Assembly (NCBI RefSeq): GCF_027595985.1
Contig: NC_073313.1
Coordinates: forward strand, 215,514,066-215,578,065
Length of the DNA: 64,000 nucleotides
Direction of reading: 5' to 3'
Source of the DNA: Sorex araneus
Lineage: Eukaryota; Chordata; Mammalia; Eulipotyphla; Soricidae
Program-made: the position numbers and the translations under genes
Part shown: positions 14,601 through 29,600 of the stretch, in pieces
Position numbering within the stretch: the stretch's first letter is position 1
How the letters are laid out: every line of letters begins with the position of its first letter
Notes under the pieces: generated by a model
What the model saw: the letters and a program-made list of their open reading frames with translations, nothing else
Told to the model about the DNA's origin: nothing
The model's database searches: none

Positions 14601-17600
14601 AAATCTTAAATAGATGTTGCTATTGGAGCTCCACAAGAAGATGATTTGCGAGGTGCTATTTACATTTACAATGGCCGAGAGGATGGGATTGCATCAACCT
14701 TCTCACAGGTAGACACTATTTATTTGCAAAGGCTTCATTGCAATTTCTTATGTTACTGTAGACTTGTTTTTCTTAATTTTCTCTTCCAAATGCTGAAACT
14801 TACATTTTGCCATTTCCTGTAGCCACATCTGTGGTCTGATTTTTAAGTTACTTCACAATTCTTTGATTTTGTTTCTGCTTTGGGGGTCGGAGTGGACCAC
14901 ACCCAGTAGTGCTCAGGTACTTGGTGCTTGCTCCTCGTTCTGTGTTTGGGGGACCATTTGTGATGTTGGGGATCTAACCTGGATCTGCAACATGCAAGGC
15001 AAGGGCCCAACCCACTGTAATATCTCTCCTTCCCCAAGATCTTGAATAATGCTTTAAAACTCCCCACCACCCCACACCCCTCATAAATTGGAGCTCTGGT
15101 TCATTTTCATTCTAGTTTCTCTGCAACCTATGGAAGATTTCTCTTTGTATTCCATCTACTTTGTGTTTTGGGTAATATCTATACTACCCCAAATAAGCTC
15201 ATTTCATTCAGTTAGCTAAGTATTATTAGTGGCTCTATTAGTGGCTCTATTCCATAGTCCTTGGAGAAGACACAAAAAGAACAAATCCTTCTCTTATGCC
15301 CTGAATTTGTATCAGTAGAATACTGACTATCCTTTTAATAAAATTTGCTGTAATTTTTTGAATGTAATCTTTACATTTAAAAAGTCAGGGCCTTTCATTG
15401 AATATGTAAAAACTCAACATACAGAGAAGTGTTCTGAAGAAACTTTTATGGAAGCTTTACCTTATATTGTTATTTTTAATGTGGCAAAAGAGGTTCATGT
15501 TTCTATGTATTTACTATTATAGCTATATCCTTCTATAACAAAAAGTAAATGATTCTCTGAGAATAAATAGCCTAAAACTTACAGATAAGTATTTGGACAG
15601 AAATTAAACACAGAATAGGAAGTATCTTGTTTAAACCTGAGTAGTAGGCTTCATGAAATGATTATAGATGTCTTATTTTCCAAATTACTTGGCTCATATT
15701 TTATCTTAGATAGGGAAATACATTCAGAGCTGAAAGAAAACCCACTAATAGGGATTAAGGACTATTTTAGAAAATCTGTTTAAGTTTCCTTTTGTTCACA
15801 GAATACAATAGTTTTCTTCTAGCCACAAAATAGATGTTTACTGGTCACCACAACCTGGAAACATTTATCTTAGACATAAGTATTTGACATAGCTAAGAAG
15901 CACCTTGCTAATAAATGTGTCCAATGGGAAGTCATGTCAATTTACTATACTGTTGCTTCTCTGAGATATTTGGTGTCAGCAGCTACTTCCCACCAATTTA
16001 CTTATTTTTCAGAGAATTGAAGGAATTCAGATCAGGGAGTCTCTAAGTATGTTTGGACAGTCAATATCTGGACAAATTGATGCAGATCACAATGGATATG
16101 TAGGTGAGTATAAAACTGCATTTTGTAAATTGGAATAAGCATTCTTGTAGATACGACTTAATTTCCAAGTACAAAAGCTTAAATTGAAGAGTTCTGATTT
16201 AATTTTTTCTAAAAGTTCTTTTGAAGTCAGGGAAAGATGAAAAATGATCAAGTAATTATTAGCTTTGCACTGTTAGTTTCTTAATGTCTCATTTCTTTTC
16301 AGAGAAATATAAAGCATGTCTGAAATAAAATATGATGACAATAAAAAGAAAAAAAAAGACTTTTTTGCCTTCAAGGGAGATTTCTGGGTAAATGTTGTTA
16401 GTTCAAAACTGGAATTATTTTATTAAACCTATCTGTAGCATAATTTTTTCATAATGCTTTTATTTACATTGTAAAGAGATAATGTTATCATAAATGAGTT
16501 GATCCAGAGAATTGTGTTCTGAATCTAAAGAGTCATATGTATTATTTTCTAATATTCTCAAAGTAGATTATAACTGTGCTTTGATACAGTTAAAAGGTGA
16601 CATGGTAAGTATTTTTGGCTGAAAAATAATTCTCTTTGATGAGCAATGATCATTATTTTGTATTTTTGTCTACCAGATATAGCAGTTGGTGCTTTTCGAT
16701 CTAATTCTGCTGTTATACTAAGGTGGGTTGATACCTTTTATTGCTTAATGACAACTAGATTTAATCATAAATGATGGGATAGATTTTCTAAATTAGTGGT
16801 AGTGACCTCATAATGTTCTTTTTGGTATTCTGAAATTTAATTATGGAAATTCAGGACACAAAGAAATATTTTATTTATAAAAAGGTTATACATTCTAAAA
16901 GGTATAATTGAATCATAAAAATCACTTTTAAAAAATGAAAATAGAAGCTTTTGTTGATACATGCAGAGAGTATAGTTGAGTAAAGTGTATAATAATAAAG
17001 TATTTATTGAAATTACCTGGTCAGTGGAAAAGACAAAACAGTTCTCATAAAAAAAAAAGAATTTGGGGCTTATTTTCAAGCTCCTTTTCTCCCTGAAACA
17101 CATGTCTTATTTGTTTGTCTCTTTTTGCTTGCTTTAATCTACTCTGGAGAAGCCATCTCTGTCTGTCTCTCTCTCTCTCTCCCACACACACACACACACC
17201 CTCTCATATTTGTGGGTCACATCTGGCAATACTCAGGTGTTACTCCTGGCTCCACACTGAGGAATCACTCCCAGCAGGACTGGGGAGACCATTCAGGATG
17301 CCACAAATCAAATTCCTGTCAGCCTTGTGCAGAACAAGGGCCCTATCCACTGTACTATCTCTCAGTGCCACCTGCCATGTTCTCTTTTCAACATTTCTTA
17401 TTATCTCCCCTATCTTTCTAAGTAAGTTTCATTCAATAAAAACTTTCTTGTTTCACTAAAATAGTACTGTGATTGATATTGCTAAATTTTAATTTCCTTC
17501 TTAGGACAAGACCTGTTGTGATTGTTGAAGCTTCTTTGAACCATCCTGAGTCAGTAAACAGAACAAAGTTTGACTGTGTTGAAAATGGATTACCATCTGT

Positions 17601-20600
17601 GTGCATGGATCTAAAGCTCTGTTTCTCATACAAGGGCAAAGACGTTCCAGATTATATAGGTAATTGTCCCTTGCAGAATGAATGCTTTTTACTCAATGTA
17701 CTTCATTCATTAATCTTCAGATTATCTTTGAGTCTTCACTAGTTTTTTCTATGGAAATGCATATATATTTATATATATACACATATATATACATAGTATT
17801 TTTATATATACATATGTGTGTATATATATATATGCATAGACATATACATAGATCTTACTTTCACATCTTCTGGATTCTCATATTTTTCTTCAGTGAATGG
17901 GACACATTATGGCTAGTGTTTAGAGACTATGGCAAGAAAGCAGAAGTGTTGCTTCCTATTTGTTTAACGTGATCTAAATGAGTTAATCTTTCAGATATCT
18001 TTTGAATAGAAATAGTCTCAATGTTCCTTTTCTGTTTTACTGGGATCCTAGTGCCTGAAGTTAGCCTAAGGAAACCTGAGGAGAGATTCTTTTTTAAAAA
18101 AATTGAATCACCATGAGATAAATGGTTACAAAGTTGTTCATGATTGGGTTTGGGTTTCAGTCATCAGTGTTCTAACATCCATCCCTTCACCAGTGTATAT
18201 TTCCTAACAACAGTGTCTCCATCGAGAAGAGATTCTTTTTTTTTTTTGGGTCACACCTGGCGATGCACAGGGGTTACCCCTGGCCGTGCTCAGGGGACCA
18301 TATGGGATGCTGGGATTTGAACCCGGGTCGGCCGCGTGCAAGGCAAACGCCCTACCCGCTGTGCTATCTCTCCAGCCCCAGAGAAGAGATTCTTTTCATG
18401 TTTTATTCTATTTAAATTTTTGAAGAAGTTTATAGAGTCTAGAATCTGTTTATCATTTACTATAATTCAACTCTTGAGACCCACCCATACTCATTTTCCT
18501 ATCCATAGGCAATTCTCCATTATCTGCTCTGGATAATGTAGCTTTGATATACTTAAGTAAAATTGAGGTTAATGAAAATTACATATATGTGGATTTGTAA
18601 ATATTTGTTTTTCCTAGCAAGCTTAGTGTTCCTGAATATTTTATATTTAAAATAATTAAAAAATATTTACTAATGAAACTATGGTAGAAGTGTATTTGAA
18701 TTTATCATTGGAACATTCATAATTTACAAAATTTATGAGAACACAAAAACATTCAGGAGTTTATTGTACTCTTGATCCTATAGGCTGTTGTCATCTAAGC
18801 CAGTTTCTCATCCTTTTTTTCACCTATTAACCGTTTTTTCAAAATTGTGACCTTCCTGTGGCCCCCACTATCCCACCATTGATTCCCTAGACTTATACCT
18901 TGCCTCCACACCCCATTAATACAGTTTTATCAGTGGTTCCATGTAATATCCAGATAGCTATCTATCCCCTGACTGAGAAATATTGATATATACAACATAG
19001 AGGGCAGCAAATACTTATAATATCTAACTATGGACATGTAATATAGGTTTCAGTCTGAGGCAGAAATATGGAAAGGGCCTGGTGTCTCTACTTTTGATCT
19101 GACTCATTTTTATTTCACTTTTTAATTTTTAAGTTTTTGGTGGGCTGGAGCGATAACACAGCGGGTAGGGCATTCGCCTTGCATGCGGCTGACCCAGGCT
19201 CAATTCCTCCATCCCTCTCGGAGAGCCCAGCAAGCTGTTGAGAGTATCTCGCCTGCACAGCAGAGCCTGGCAAGCTACCTATGGCGTATTTGATTGCCAA
19301 AAACAGTAACAAGTCTCACAATGGAGACATTACTGGTGCCCACTTGAACATATTGAGGAGCAACGGGATGACAGTGATACAGTGATATAGTGAAGTTTTT
19401 TATCTCTGGGCCATGCTCAATCGTGCTCAGGGTTTCCTCCTATTTCTCTGCTCAGGGATTACTCCTATTAGGGTTCAGGAGACCATATAAAAGATTGAGG
19501 ATTAAACCTAAATTAGCTATGTGCAAGTCAAGCGCCTTACTTGCACATAGCTTGTTACTTGTTATCTTTTAACACATCTGTGTTAAAAGATATCTATTGA
19601 GTTAGACTAATGTTAAAAGAAACACATTAACTTAGATTATTTTGTATGTTAAATCAGTGTTTATGGTGCTGCCAAGTTCATTGTGACTAGATTGTTTTAA
19701 ATGTTAGAAAATATATATATCAAACTTATAAATAATCAGAATCATTGCAAAATCATTCCTTATGGTTGCCATAAAATGACTACTTAGAGAAATAATTCAC
19801 ATGGTAAGCATGTTAGATAAAAACCAAGGCATCTTACTCTACTGTGAGTGGATTTTTATTCAGTATTCACTTTTCGTCTAAACTCAGGTTGATGAATTTA
19901 TACATGGCTATTTTAGTTTTTTCAGTTCTCGAATGATGGGCCCAGGGCACAGAGATAAGCAAGGCATGTGGAATGTTGAAGCATGGAGGGCCAAAGCTCA
20001 ATCAGGCCACTTGGCGCTGATTGACATTTGCAGCCTCCTTTTATTGGGTTAATGATCAAAACATCTAGCATACCTCAGAGTACATAAGATCAAATTACAT
20101 AAAATAAAAATACCTTAAAGTACATATTATTTTGCAGTCTAATGATGCACAAAATTACTGACAAAGCAATTCAGACCACCTTGTAAATCTCGACATCCCA
20201 CTTCTCATAAATTCCACATCAAAATCTATGCAAGCTTACACGTAGATTTTGTAATAGCCCAGTAAGATATTTGTTTAACTTTCATCCAGTCATAGCACAG
20301 TTAATCTATAACAGAAAATGGCTGCATTGGGACATGCTGACCCCAACTCAGTTCACTCAGAGTTCCTAGCTGTTTGCAACTACGACATGGTCTTATCTGC
20401 AAGGCAGCGTCCCCAAACTTCCTCATAAATCTGGTCAGGCTCCAATACAATTTCAGTTTTTCTCTGAGGTTAATGAATCTGTCATTAAAATTTTGAAGTC
20501 AGTTTATTTGGACTATATTTTCTAAGTTAAGCAAAAGTTAAGAGCATACTCAAAACTTGTAAAAATAATATATTTCCTTGAAATAAGTAGCACTGTAAGT

Positions 20601-23600
20601 GGCACTGTCATCCCATTGTTCACCGATTTGCTCGAGTGGACACCAGTAACATCTCCATTGGAAGACTTGTTATAACTGATTTTTGGCATATGAAATACGC
20701 CACGGGTAGCTTGCCAGGCTCTGCAATAAGTAAGCTAATAAAAATCACCTGGATTTATATGTTACTCCTAAAGCGTAACACTTTAGGAGTTAAATATCAT
20801 TTGTGAATTAATAGTTCTTAAAATCAAGAGAGGCCTGGAGCGATAGGGTGTTTGCCTTGCATGCGGCGGACCCGGGTTCAATTCCTCCGCCCCTCTCGTA
20901 GAGCCTGGCAAGCTACCGAGAGTATCTCGCCTGCATGGCAGAGCCTGGCAACCTACCCGTGGCGTATTCGATATGCCAAAAACAGTAACAAGTCTCACAA
21001 TGGAGATGTTACTGGTGCCCGCTCGAGCAAATCGATGAATAACAGGATGACAGTGATGATGAAAATCAAGAGCTATCTTAACAGACTGTTAGACCTAGCT
21101 TGTTTTTAAAGTAACTCGTTTAGTTTGAGGAAAATGGTCCTTCCTTCTTGGTAACATCTGGTTGGTTTAAAAATATTTCCCTGTTTTGTTTTTTCATTGC
21201 ATATTTAAGATCTCCTTTAGCACATGATTATTTATTGTATCATATCTGAAGTAAGTTTTTACCAAACTGCCAGAATAATTATTGAAAAATGCCTATATTT
21301 ACTTTTGCATAATTCAGCACTAGTCAGTCATGCTTGAAACAGAAAGACTAATTGCATTCTTTGACTGGAAGAGACATTTTTGAGATGTCTATATTTTTAT
21401 AGCTATATATTTACATAGCTTTGACTTTTGAACTATGCATTCATTTTATCTGAAACTCAGAATCAAAGGAATAATAGCAACACCTCAGAAAGAAAGGGAA
21501 ATAAACAAAGCCAACAATATCTAAAATCAAATATATAACTACAGAAGGAAAAAATTTCTCAAGTGACATCAAAGTGTCATACTCCTTATACTCCTTTAGT
21601 CAGATGTTAGAAAATAAAAAAAAAGCACTCAGATCTGAGATCTTACTCTGGAATTTTAAATTTTGTTTTGGTCATTAAGTTTTATTCATATGTGACAATA
21701 TTTGGCAAATAATTAAAGTTGTTAATGCTGTTAAAAAATAGAAACATAGAGGACAGTTTGTTATTTTTTTATAAATTTTTTTGAGATTTGTATTTTTTAA
21801 TAACTTCTCTGATATTTCAGGTTAATATTTTAAATCCACTGAACAACAAGCAGTAATAACTATAAATGCTTTTAGATACATGTGTTAATTGTGATTCTCT
21901 TTACATCTTTTGCAGTGTTACTCTATAACATGAGTCTGGATGTGAACCGAAAGGCAGAGACTCCATCCAGGTTCTACTTTTCTTCTAACGGAAGTTCTGA
22001 TGTGATAACAGGGAGCATAAAAGTATCACACAAAATAGCCAGCTGTCACACCCATCAAGCATTTATGCGGGTAATTTCAACTAATTTCTATTAATGAATA
22101 TATACACCGTTCAATATGGTGTAGCAAAGTAATCACTTTATTAAATTCTTATGTTTTTATTTATTTTTCTTAATATAGAGGGCCTCCCAAGCAGCGTTCG
22201 GGAGCCCTGGAGCTACTTGTAACGATAGTTGGCAGTTCAGTGCCAGAGCCCGAGGATGTGCTGCTGCCTGGAGGGCATGGTGCCACACATTTCCCGGGCC
22301 ATCCTGCACTTCACTGAGTGTGGGGTACCTCCAGGGCCACACCTGGTCGTGCTCAGAAGTCTCCAGGCTTATAGCACTTGGTGCTCAAACTGCCTGTGTG
22401 CTGTTGAGGAACAAATCCTGGCTGGAAATGTGTTAGGCGTGTCCCCTAACAGCCGTACTTTCTTCTGGGACTAAATTGTTACCTTTTTTATACTGCATTT
22501 TTTTTTCTTATTTATAGACCTGCTCAGAAATGTGCATTAAGTAGCTCTGCTGAGCCTCAGATCTATTTGGGGAATGGGAGGAGAAGTTGGAATGTTGTTT
22601 GGTTTGGTTTTTGATATGGCTGTAACAAAGCAGCAGAATCCAGCATGACTACTTTAGGATTTATCTTGTGTCTGTGCCAGCATTGTCGGTGATGTCACAG
22701 GGAACTTGCACAGTTGTGAGTGTGTATATTAAGGGGGGATGGCAGGGGGCGGGGGCAGGAGGGCAGGAGGGTGTAATCATCTGTGGGCCAGGAAAATGGC
22801 TCTCATGATTGTTCATATCCTACCAAAGCGAAGCCGCTTTCAGATGTATTTTCTTTAAAACAATCATTCTCAAAATAATCATTATTTTTGTCTTGTATTA
22901 TTCCAATTTTATCATATGAAATAACGCAGGTCTTTTTCATTAAGTAATGGTGTCTTTCATCAGAAAAATCTGTTGACAGAAAAAAGCCAAACTACTCCCA
23001 GGATCCTTTTTTGGAATTTCAAATAGTAGCCTCAGAACTTAATTTTCCCTTAAATACTTTTTCCAAGCAAATGTAAACAAGCATCAAGACCCCAGTACAA
23101 TACTAAATGCTAAGAGCATAAACCCTGTGTTATTTTCCTTAACAATTTTTGTTGTTAGAATAAAGCATTAAAGTTTAAAGGCTAAAAAAGCAGAATGATT
23201 TTAATATAGCTATCCTATATATATATAGTAGAGAATTAAAGAGGGTAAATTTTTAAATCCTGCTAAATTGTGATTTTTACTCAGATTAGTCAATTTTGAG
23301 ACTAACACTGGGGCCATTTAAATGTAATAAGACGGGAAAAGTAAAGGCAATAATAGGAACAGAATTAGATTTTTCTAAATATGTTGTGTTGAATTTGTGT
23401 AAATAAAACAAATTGGTCTGATTTATTTAGTCCTATGTATCTTTGCTTTGCTCCTTCTAGTAAGGGTTCATCAGATCAATACTTTCCTTGAAATATGTTT
23501 ATAGTAGACAGGAGAGTTTACTAGAAACGTCCACAAGTGTATGGTGAGCATACATTTTTACTGTCACCCTGTCACCATGGTGTCCACTGCAGTAGTTTAT

Positions 23601-26600
23601 AACCATTGACTTTGAACATTGTCATCAATAGGAAACAAAATCATTTAGTTTCTGTGATTGGTACATAATACGACTCTTTTAAAAAGAATGAGGTGTGCTT
23701 CTTCCAATATTTTTTTTTCTTTCCTGAATCATTTTGCTTCTGTTAGGACATAGTAAAACATATATATAGATTGAGTAAAGGCTACTACACAAGGAAGAAC
23801 ACAAGGACTATAAATGTTCTATAAATGGCCCCATTGTTAGTCTCAAAATTGACTAACCTAAGCTATAGAAGCATTTGTCCCACCTTGGGTTCTGTCATTT
23901 AAGCAGATACGGAAATAGAATGATTGCCTTTTCTGTTCCCACAAGGATGGTATTCAGGGCATTCCAAAGCACTGTTGTATTTCTGTAGTCTGAAAATATA
24001 GGACATGTAACTAAAGATTTCTACATTTTTAATAATAACATAACATGAAAAGGCCTGGTGGTCAGGATGCCTGGATTGTTCCTTTCTTCCATAATACATA
24101 TCCATCATTAATAGTTAATCTGCATAATAAGCATTCTGCCTCAGCACTCCTTACCTTATGCAGTGGGGTGACAGCATAATTATGTACTTAGGCTTTGAGT
24201 CCCCACCTTTCAGCAGACTCCTTGCCTGCTGCTTGGGCATTCTTGCCTAATATAGTTGTTTCTGTTAGACATATTTCTCAATTTACCACTTACCTATATG
24301 TCCAGTTCAGTAAATATTTATTGAGTTCCTACATTGTGTCAGTTTGAGACACATACAGGTTAGTGAATAAAACATGAAAATATTCTTGCTCTTACAGGCT
24401 GTTGTAATGGTACAGTGGGTAGGCACTTGCCTTGCACTCAGCTGACCTAAGTTCAATCCCCAGTGACCCATATGATCCCCTGAGCACAGAAATAATTCCT
24501 GAGTGCAGAGCCAGGAGTAAGCCCTGAGCACCACTCACTGGATATGGCCCCCAAACAAACTATATATAGTTTACATATATAGTTATATATATATGTGTGT
24601 GTGTGTACATATACATATATATCTGTATATACATAGAAACTGAATATATGTGTTTATATTCAACCACGGAATGTTCAGGAATCATTTTGAGACTAACACA
24701 AACTATTTACACTATTATACTATTTACATAAATCCTGTATATTCAGGAACCCAGCCATGGCCATGATCAGGGCCACTCTCCACATGTTTGTACAAGCCTC
24801 ACACATGGGGGAGCCAGTGGAGGAACCCAGGTGTGCAGGACCTGGATCCAAGATCTCCAAGGCTTCTCAGAACGGGACTGGGCCTCTTCTACCCAGATCC
24901 CCCATTTTCTAGTTGCTAGACAGTCACACCCAGAGATTGCCCTCATGCTGTGTAATTCCATCAATGGCCAACATCGGAGACTACAAAACCAAGCTCCTGG
25001 AAGAGAGCGACACAGTCTTTTGGCCCCATGCCTGGCTGTCTTCACCAGAGCCTAATAGCTTAGGTCTCCCTCTTGGAGAACCTGAAAAGCTACTGAGATT
25101 CTATTGCCCACTCGGGAGAGCCTGGCAAGCTCCTCGTGGCGCATTCATGTCCCAAATACAGTAACGGATATATTCGTACCTCTTGGAGAGCCTGGCAAGC
25201 TACTGAGAGCATCCCACTGCATGGCAGAGCCTGGCAAGCTACCCCGTGGTCTATTCGATATGCCAAAAACAGTAACAATAGGTCTCATTCCCCTGACCCT
25301 GAAAAAGCTTCCAATCTTTGTGAAAGACGAGGAAGAAGAAGTTGCTAAAATATCAGGGCTGAGTATAATAGAGATGTTACTGGTGTCCGCTCGAGTAAAT
25401 CGACAAGCAATGGGATGACAGTGATACAGTGATACACATATATAGTTCAACATGTATATGTATATATAATGCATATATGCATATATATAATTGTCCTTGA
25501 TAAAGCTATAGTCTAGTGGGTGAGATAAGCAAATATACAATAAAAGCATAGATGTTAGATGTTACAGGACTGGAGCGATAGCACAGCGGGTAGGGCGTTT
25601 GCCTTGCACACCTCAGACCCAAGTTCGATTCCTCCATCCCTCTCAGAGAGCCCGCAAGCTACCAAGAGTATACCGCCTACACGGCAGCGCCTGGCAAGCT
25701 ACCCGTGGCGTATTCGATATGCCAAAAACAGTAACAACAAGACTCACAATGGCAATGTTACTGGTGCCCGCTCGAGCAAATCGATAAGCAACGGGATGAC
25801 AGTGACAGTGATAGATGTTACAGCATTTTAAACTTGTAAAATTATTTGGCTGTGACTTCATATAGCACAGTGAGTGAGGGAAAGTCATAGCAAAAGCTTT
25901 TAAGCTGTGATTGATGAAAGACCAAGGTATAAAGGAGAACAGAGTATAGGAAGCTATGCAGCACCCTGGAAGGAATGTAGGCCTCTCCTAGGAGACAATA
26001 TTTGAGCCAATACTTGAAAGTATAAGAAATTATCTATAAGTAGATTACATAATTCCTCTAAGGAAGTCTTTTTGGATCATTTTTAGAAGATTAATCATAA
26101 CAAGCAGTGCAAAATAAATTATTTAGGATCTGCCTTTGGGGCATGCTTGGGTGGTGGTGGGAAATAATGGTAGTGGGAAGGTGTAATGGTGGTGGGTTTG
26201 GTGTTATATTGAATGTGACAAATTATTATTAAAAACCTTATAAAAACAAAAATTATATTAAAAATTATAAGCAGCTCTATAGAACAGTAGTTCTCAACTT
26301 ATATATGCAACAGCACCACCAGGAGGGCTTGTTGATGCTAATGTTACTGGGTTACTAATTCAGCAAGTCTTCAGTGAGGAGGCTGAGAATTTGCTTTTCT
26401 ACAGTGTACTCTGGTGATGGCTAATACTACTGGCTTGAGAACCACACCTTGAGAATCTCTGCTCTCGGATTGTATCACAAGAGAAAAAAGCTGGGTAACA
26501 AGAAATGCCTCAAGGCCAGATTATTACTTATTGTTTAGAAAATAATGAAAAGGCCAGGGTCTGATATGTGAACTAGAGGCAAGTAGTGGAAGAAGGTCAA

Positions 26601-29600
26601 ATCATATCATGGAAATAAAGATCTATTATTGAACAAAGGAAAATGATGTTATCTTATTTCCATACGAAAAAAAAGATACCGTACTCTGACTTCTATGTTG
26701 CGACTAGACCATAGGTATCAAAGTTGGCAAAAAGGGACACATGGCTACAGTGAAGATGACAACAGTAGTTTTAGTGAAAAGTAGTTGAAGATAGTTCCTG
26801 TATTACTTGCAAACAAATCAATGTATGCTTTTAAGCAATAGATGCTCCAGGCTGATTTTAAGGTCTTTAGCCCAGGCAATTCTAACAATGCAATTTTCAT
26901 CAATAGAAATAATATTTCAAGGAAAACAGCTTTGAGGTAGGAAATTATGGAGTTCATTTGTAAATCAGCCAAACTGGAGAGACCTGTTTTACTTTCAAGT
27001 GTTAATTTAAGTAAAGCATTTTTTATATACTAATCTGAAGTTGCAGAGAGGCATAAATCTTTTGGCATGTGATTGATAAATCTTTCTGATATGGCTGTGA
27101 TCAGCACAGATTAGGGTACATGTCTGTTTTCTGGGATGCTACTGAATAGGCTTGAGAGAAGAGAAGGCTGATAGAAGAAATGAGATTGACAAGTTAATAA
27201 GGAAGAAATTCAAGGCGTGTTGCACTCCTCAGAAGTGAAGTGAATGATACAGAACAAAAAGAAGCAATAAGATTTTAATTCTGCTGCTTAGTCAAGTAAG
27301 ATGAGTACTTAGGCTAATTATTAGGTGTAGCAATATGGAGGTCATCAGTTGTTTGCAACAATAGTTTTTCAGGGAACATTTATAGTACTATAGAAAAAAA
27401 AGAGAAGAATAGGTGACAGTGCAGGTTATACTTGCACAGAGTTTTGCTCCAGAGGAGACCAAAGAGGTGGAATTGGGAATCAGCATCGAACAAGAGAGGT
27501 CGAATGAAGACTTGCTTATTTTAAAATGGGATACATAGCATAATTTCATGCTTGTTTTCTTTTTCAGTAGTGTGGTGAGAGGATGTAATAGTTGGAGCAA
27601 AGTTCTTGAAAATACTAGAAGGGTGGTATTAATTGATAAGTAAAGGTTATAGTCTTAGATAAAGCATTTGTGTAGTTCATCTGTGTAGGTGCTTGCAGAT
27701 GCTATGGTTGGGAGGACTATGGAGGTTCTCTTCTGATTGCTTTAATTACTCACTGAAAAAAAAGGAAACAGATTTCTATCAGTAGGAAGGGGGGAAGTGC
27801 TTGGAGTTTGGGAAGAATGTATGTAATGTTCTAGGAAAGTGAGAGTAAGATATAGTGTTTTACATGTGAGACAGACTTAACGTTCACTACAGTCATGGTA
27901 CTTGAGATTATTCAGTGGGACTGTAGGGTTTTTTTTCCATTGTATTCTAATTTGAAAACTGTAATTATTCAGAGATGTGATTAAGAAAGCAAAGCAAGGG
28001 AGGGACAATTGAATTGATGGGGGAAAGTATGCAGGTTCATTGTTCTATTGTCTATTAAGAAAAAAGGAAAGATAATATAGAAATTAAAGGATGGAGAGCA
28101 AATTGAATTCAGAGATCCTAGTAGGATCAGTAAATTATTTGAAATGAATATTAAAGCAATTAGCTAGAAAAGTTCCATCAATATTACAAGTAAGAGTCAT
28201 TGAAATCTTGAAGGTGAAGAAAAGATTGAATTTTGTTTATGTTCTTATTCAAAATTCCTTCATTATCTTACACAAGTGAAAATCTCTAAAACTATGCATA
28301 TAAAACCTATAGCATCCTTTGATGACAGAGAGAATTTTACTTTTAGTAAAACCAAATGTCATTGTAAAACTTAATTTTTCATTATTCTCTTTAGTGTTCC
28401 CATTTTTGGTTTCAGCACTAAATCTTGGAATCTAGTAAATAAATTTCAACAATTTCCTAAGCATCTATAATGCTAATATGTACATGTAGAATGTATAATA
28501 TTTGTTGTGAACTTTGGTGATTTATGTGGTTGCTAGATATATCAGTTCTCTCAATTCTACTTAGTCTATGCATTATCAAAACAGTATCATGTTGTATTGT
28601 TTTACTTGGCCAAAATTTATTCTTGAGAAAATCAAAAGAAAGTATAAAGGTTCTATTTTTGTTTTGCTTTAAAAAATACATTGTGTTATAGTTGTTAATT
28701 TTTTAAATCTTTATTTGATACTGAGTCCATAACATTACTGAACTTTTGAAAAATAGAACTTCTTGAAATTTAGAGTTCAGAGTTCACATATGATTTCTGT
28801 GATATTAGAAATGATTTTTTAGAACAGTATATATCTTATGTATTGAAATACTCATCTCTTTAACATCACTTTTATCTATATGGAAATGTTTCCCCATACA
28901 TGTAAGAATATAAAAATAAGTCTACCTTTGCTACATTGAAGTATGCATCTTTATTAAATATTAGAGATTAGGAAAAGATCTTAGAAAAAAGATTAATTTT
29001 TGAGGTTCTTTTGATTTAGAGAGACCTGGTAGACATCTTGCAGCACATTTTAGGAATATTGAAGCAACATGAAAGTTAGATTTCCCTTAAGATTTTCATA
29101 GATATTTCTCAGCTAGTTTCAATGGAATAAATACTCATGAATATCTGAGAAGGGAGTGGGAGTAACACATGAGGAGATTTTTCTTCCTTCCCACAGCATT
29201 CCCAGTGAAAGCTGCAAGTATTTATTCTATTGATAAGACAAGAAAAGTCTTTCCCCATTGATATCCTGAGGTTCAGTGTGTGACCTTGGTGTGCTGTATT
29301 TATGGTATCAACTTGCTAACCTTACATAGTAGTTCATTCTGTTCATTTCCTAAATTTTTCAGATTTCAGTTTTATATCTCTCTGGAGTAAAATCATTTTA
29401 TTTTTTACTGTAAATCTAGGCAACTTCTAAACTAGCGTTTTAATAATCTCAAAATAATAAGTGTGTTTTTGATAAGTAAATATATTTTAAGCAATAGAAC
29501 AGTGAGTAGGGTGTTTGCCTTGCATGTGGCCAACCTGGGTTTGATTCCTCTGTCCCTCTCAGAGAGCCCGGCAAGCTACTAAGAGTATCTCGCTCACACA

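Larger units (their letters stand above)
16723..17504 (+). other. ITGA4 intron 13
   Basis: Holds a (CT)n(CA)n microsatellite (17165-17200) leading straight into an antisense short-tail SINE (17209-17372). Confidence 0.8.
24301..26045 (+). repeat. Old interspersed repeat split by younger insertions
   Basis: The left part (24301-24396, 'ttcagtaaatatttattgagttcctacattgtg..gtgaataaaacatgaaaatattcttgctcttacagg') seems to resume at about 25495-25567 ('cttgataaagctatagtctagtgggtgagataagcaaatatacaa') and 25823-26045 ('gcagcaccctggaaggaatgtaggcctctcctaggagacaatatttgagcc'). Together they resemble one ancient mammalian repeat, cut by the short-tail SINE at 24397, the composite repeat at 24748 and the long-tail SINE at 25568. 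Family not fixed from memory. Confidence 0.5.
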
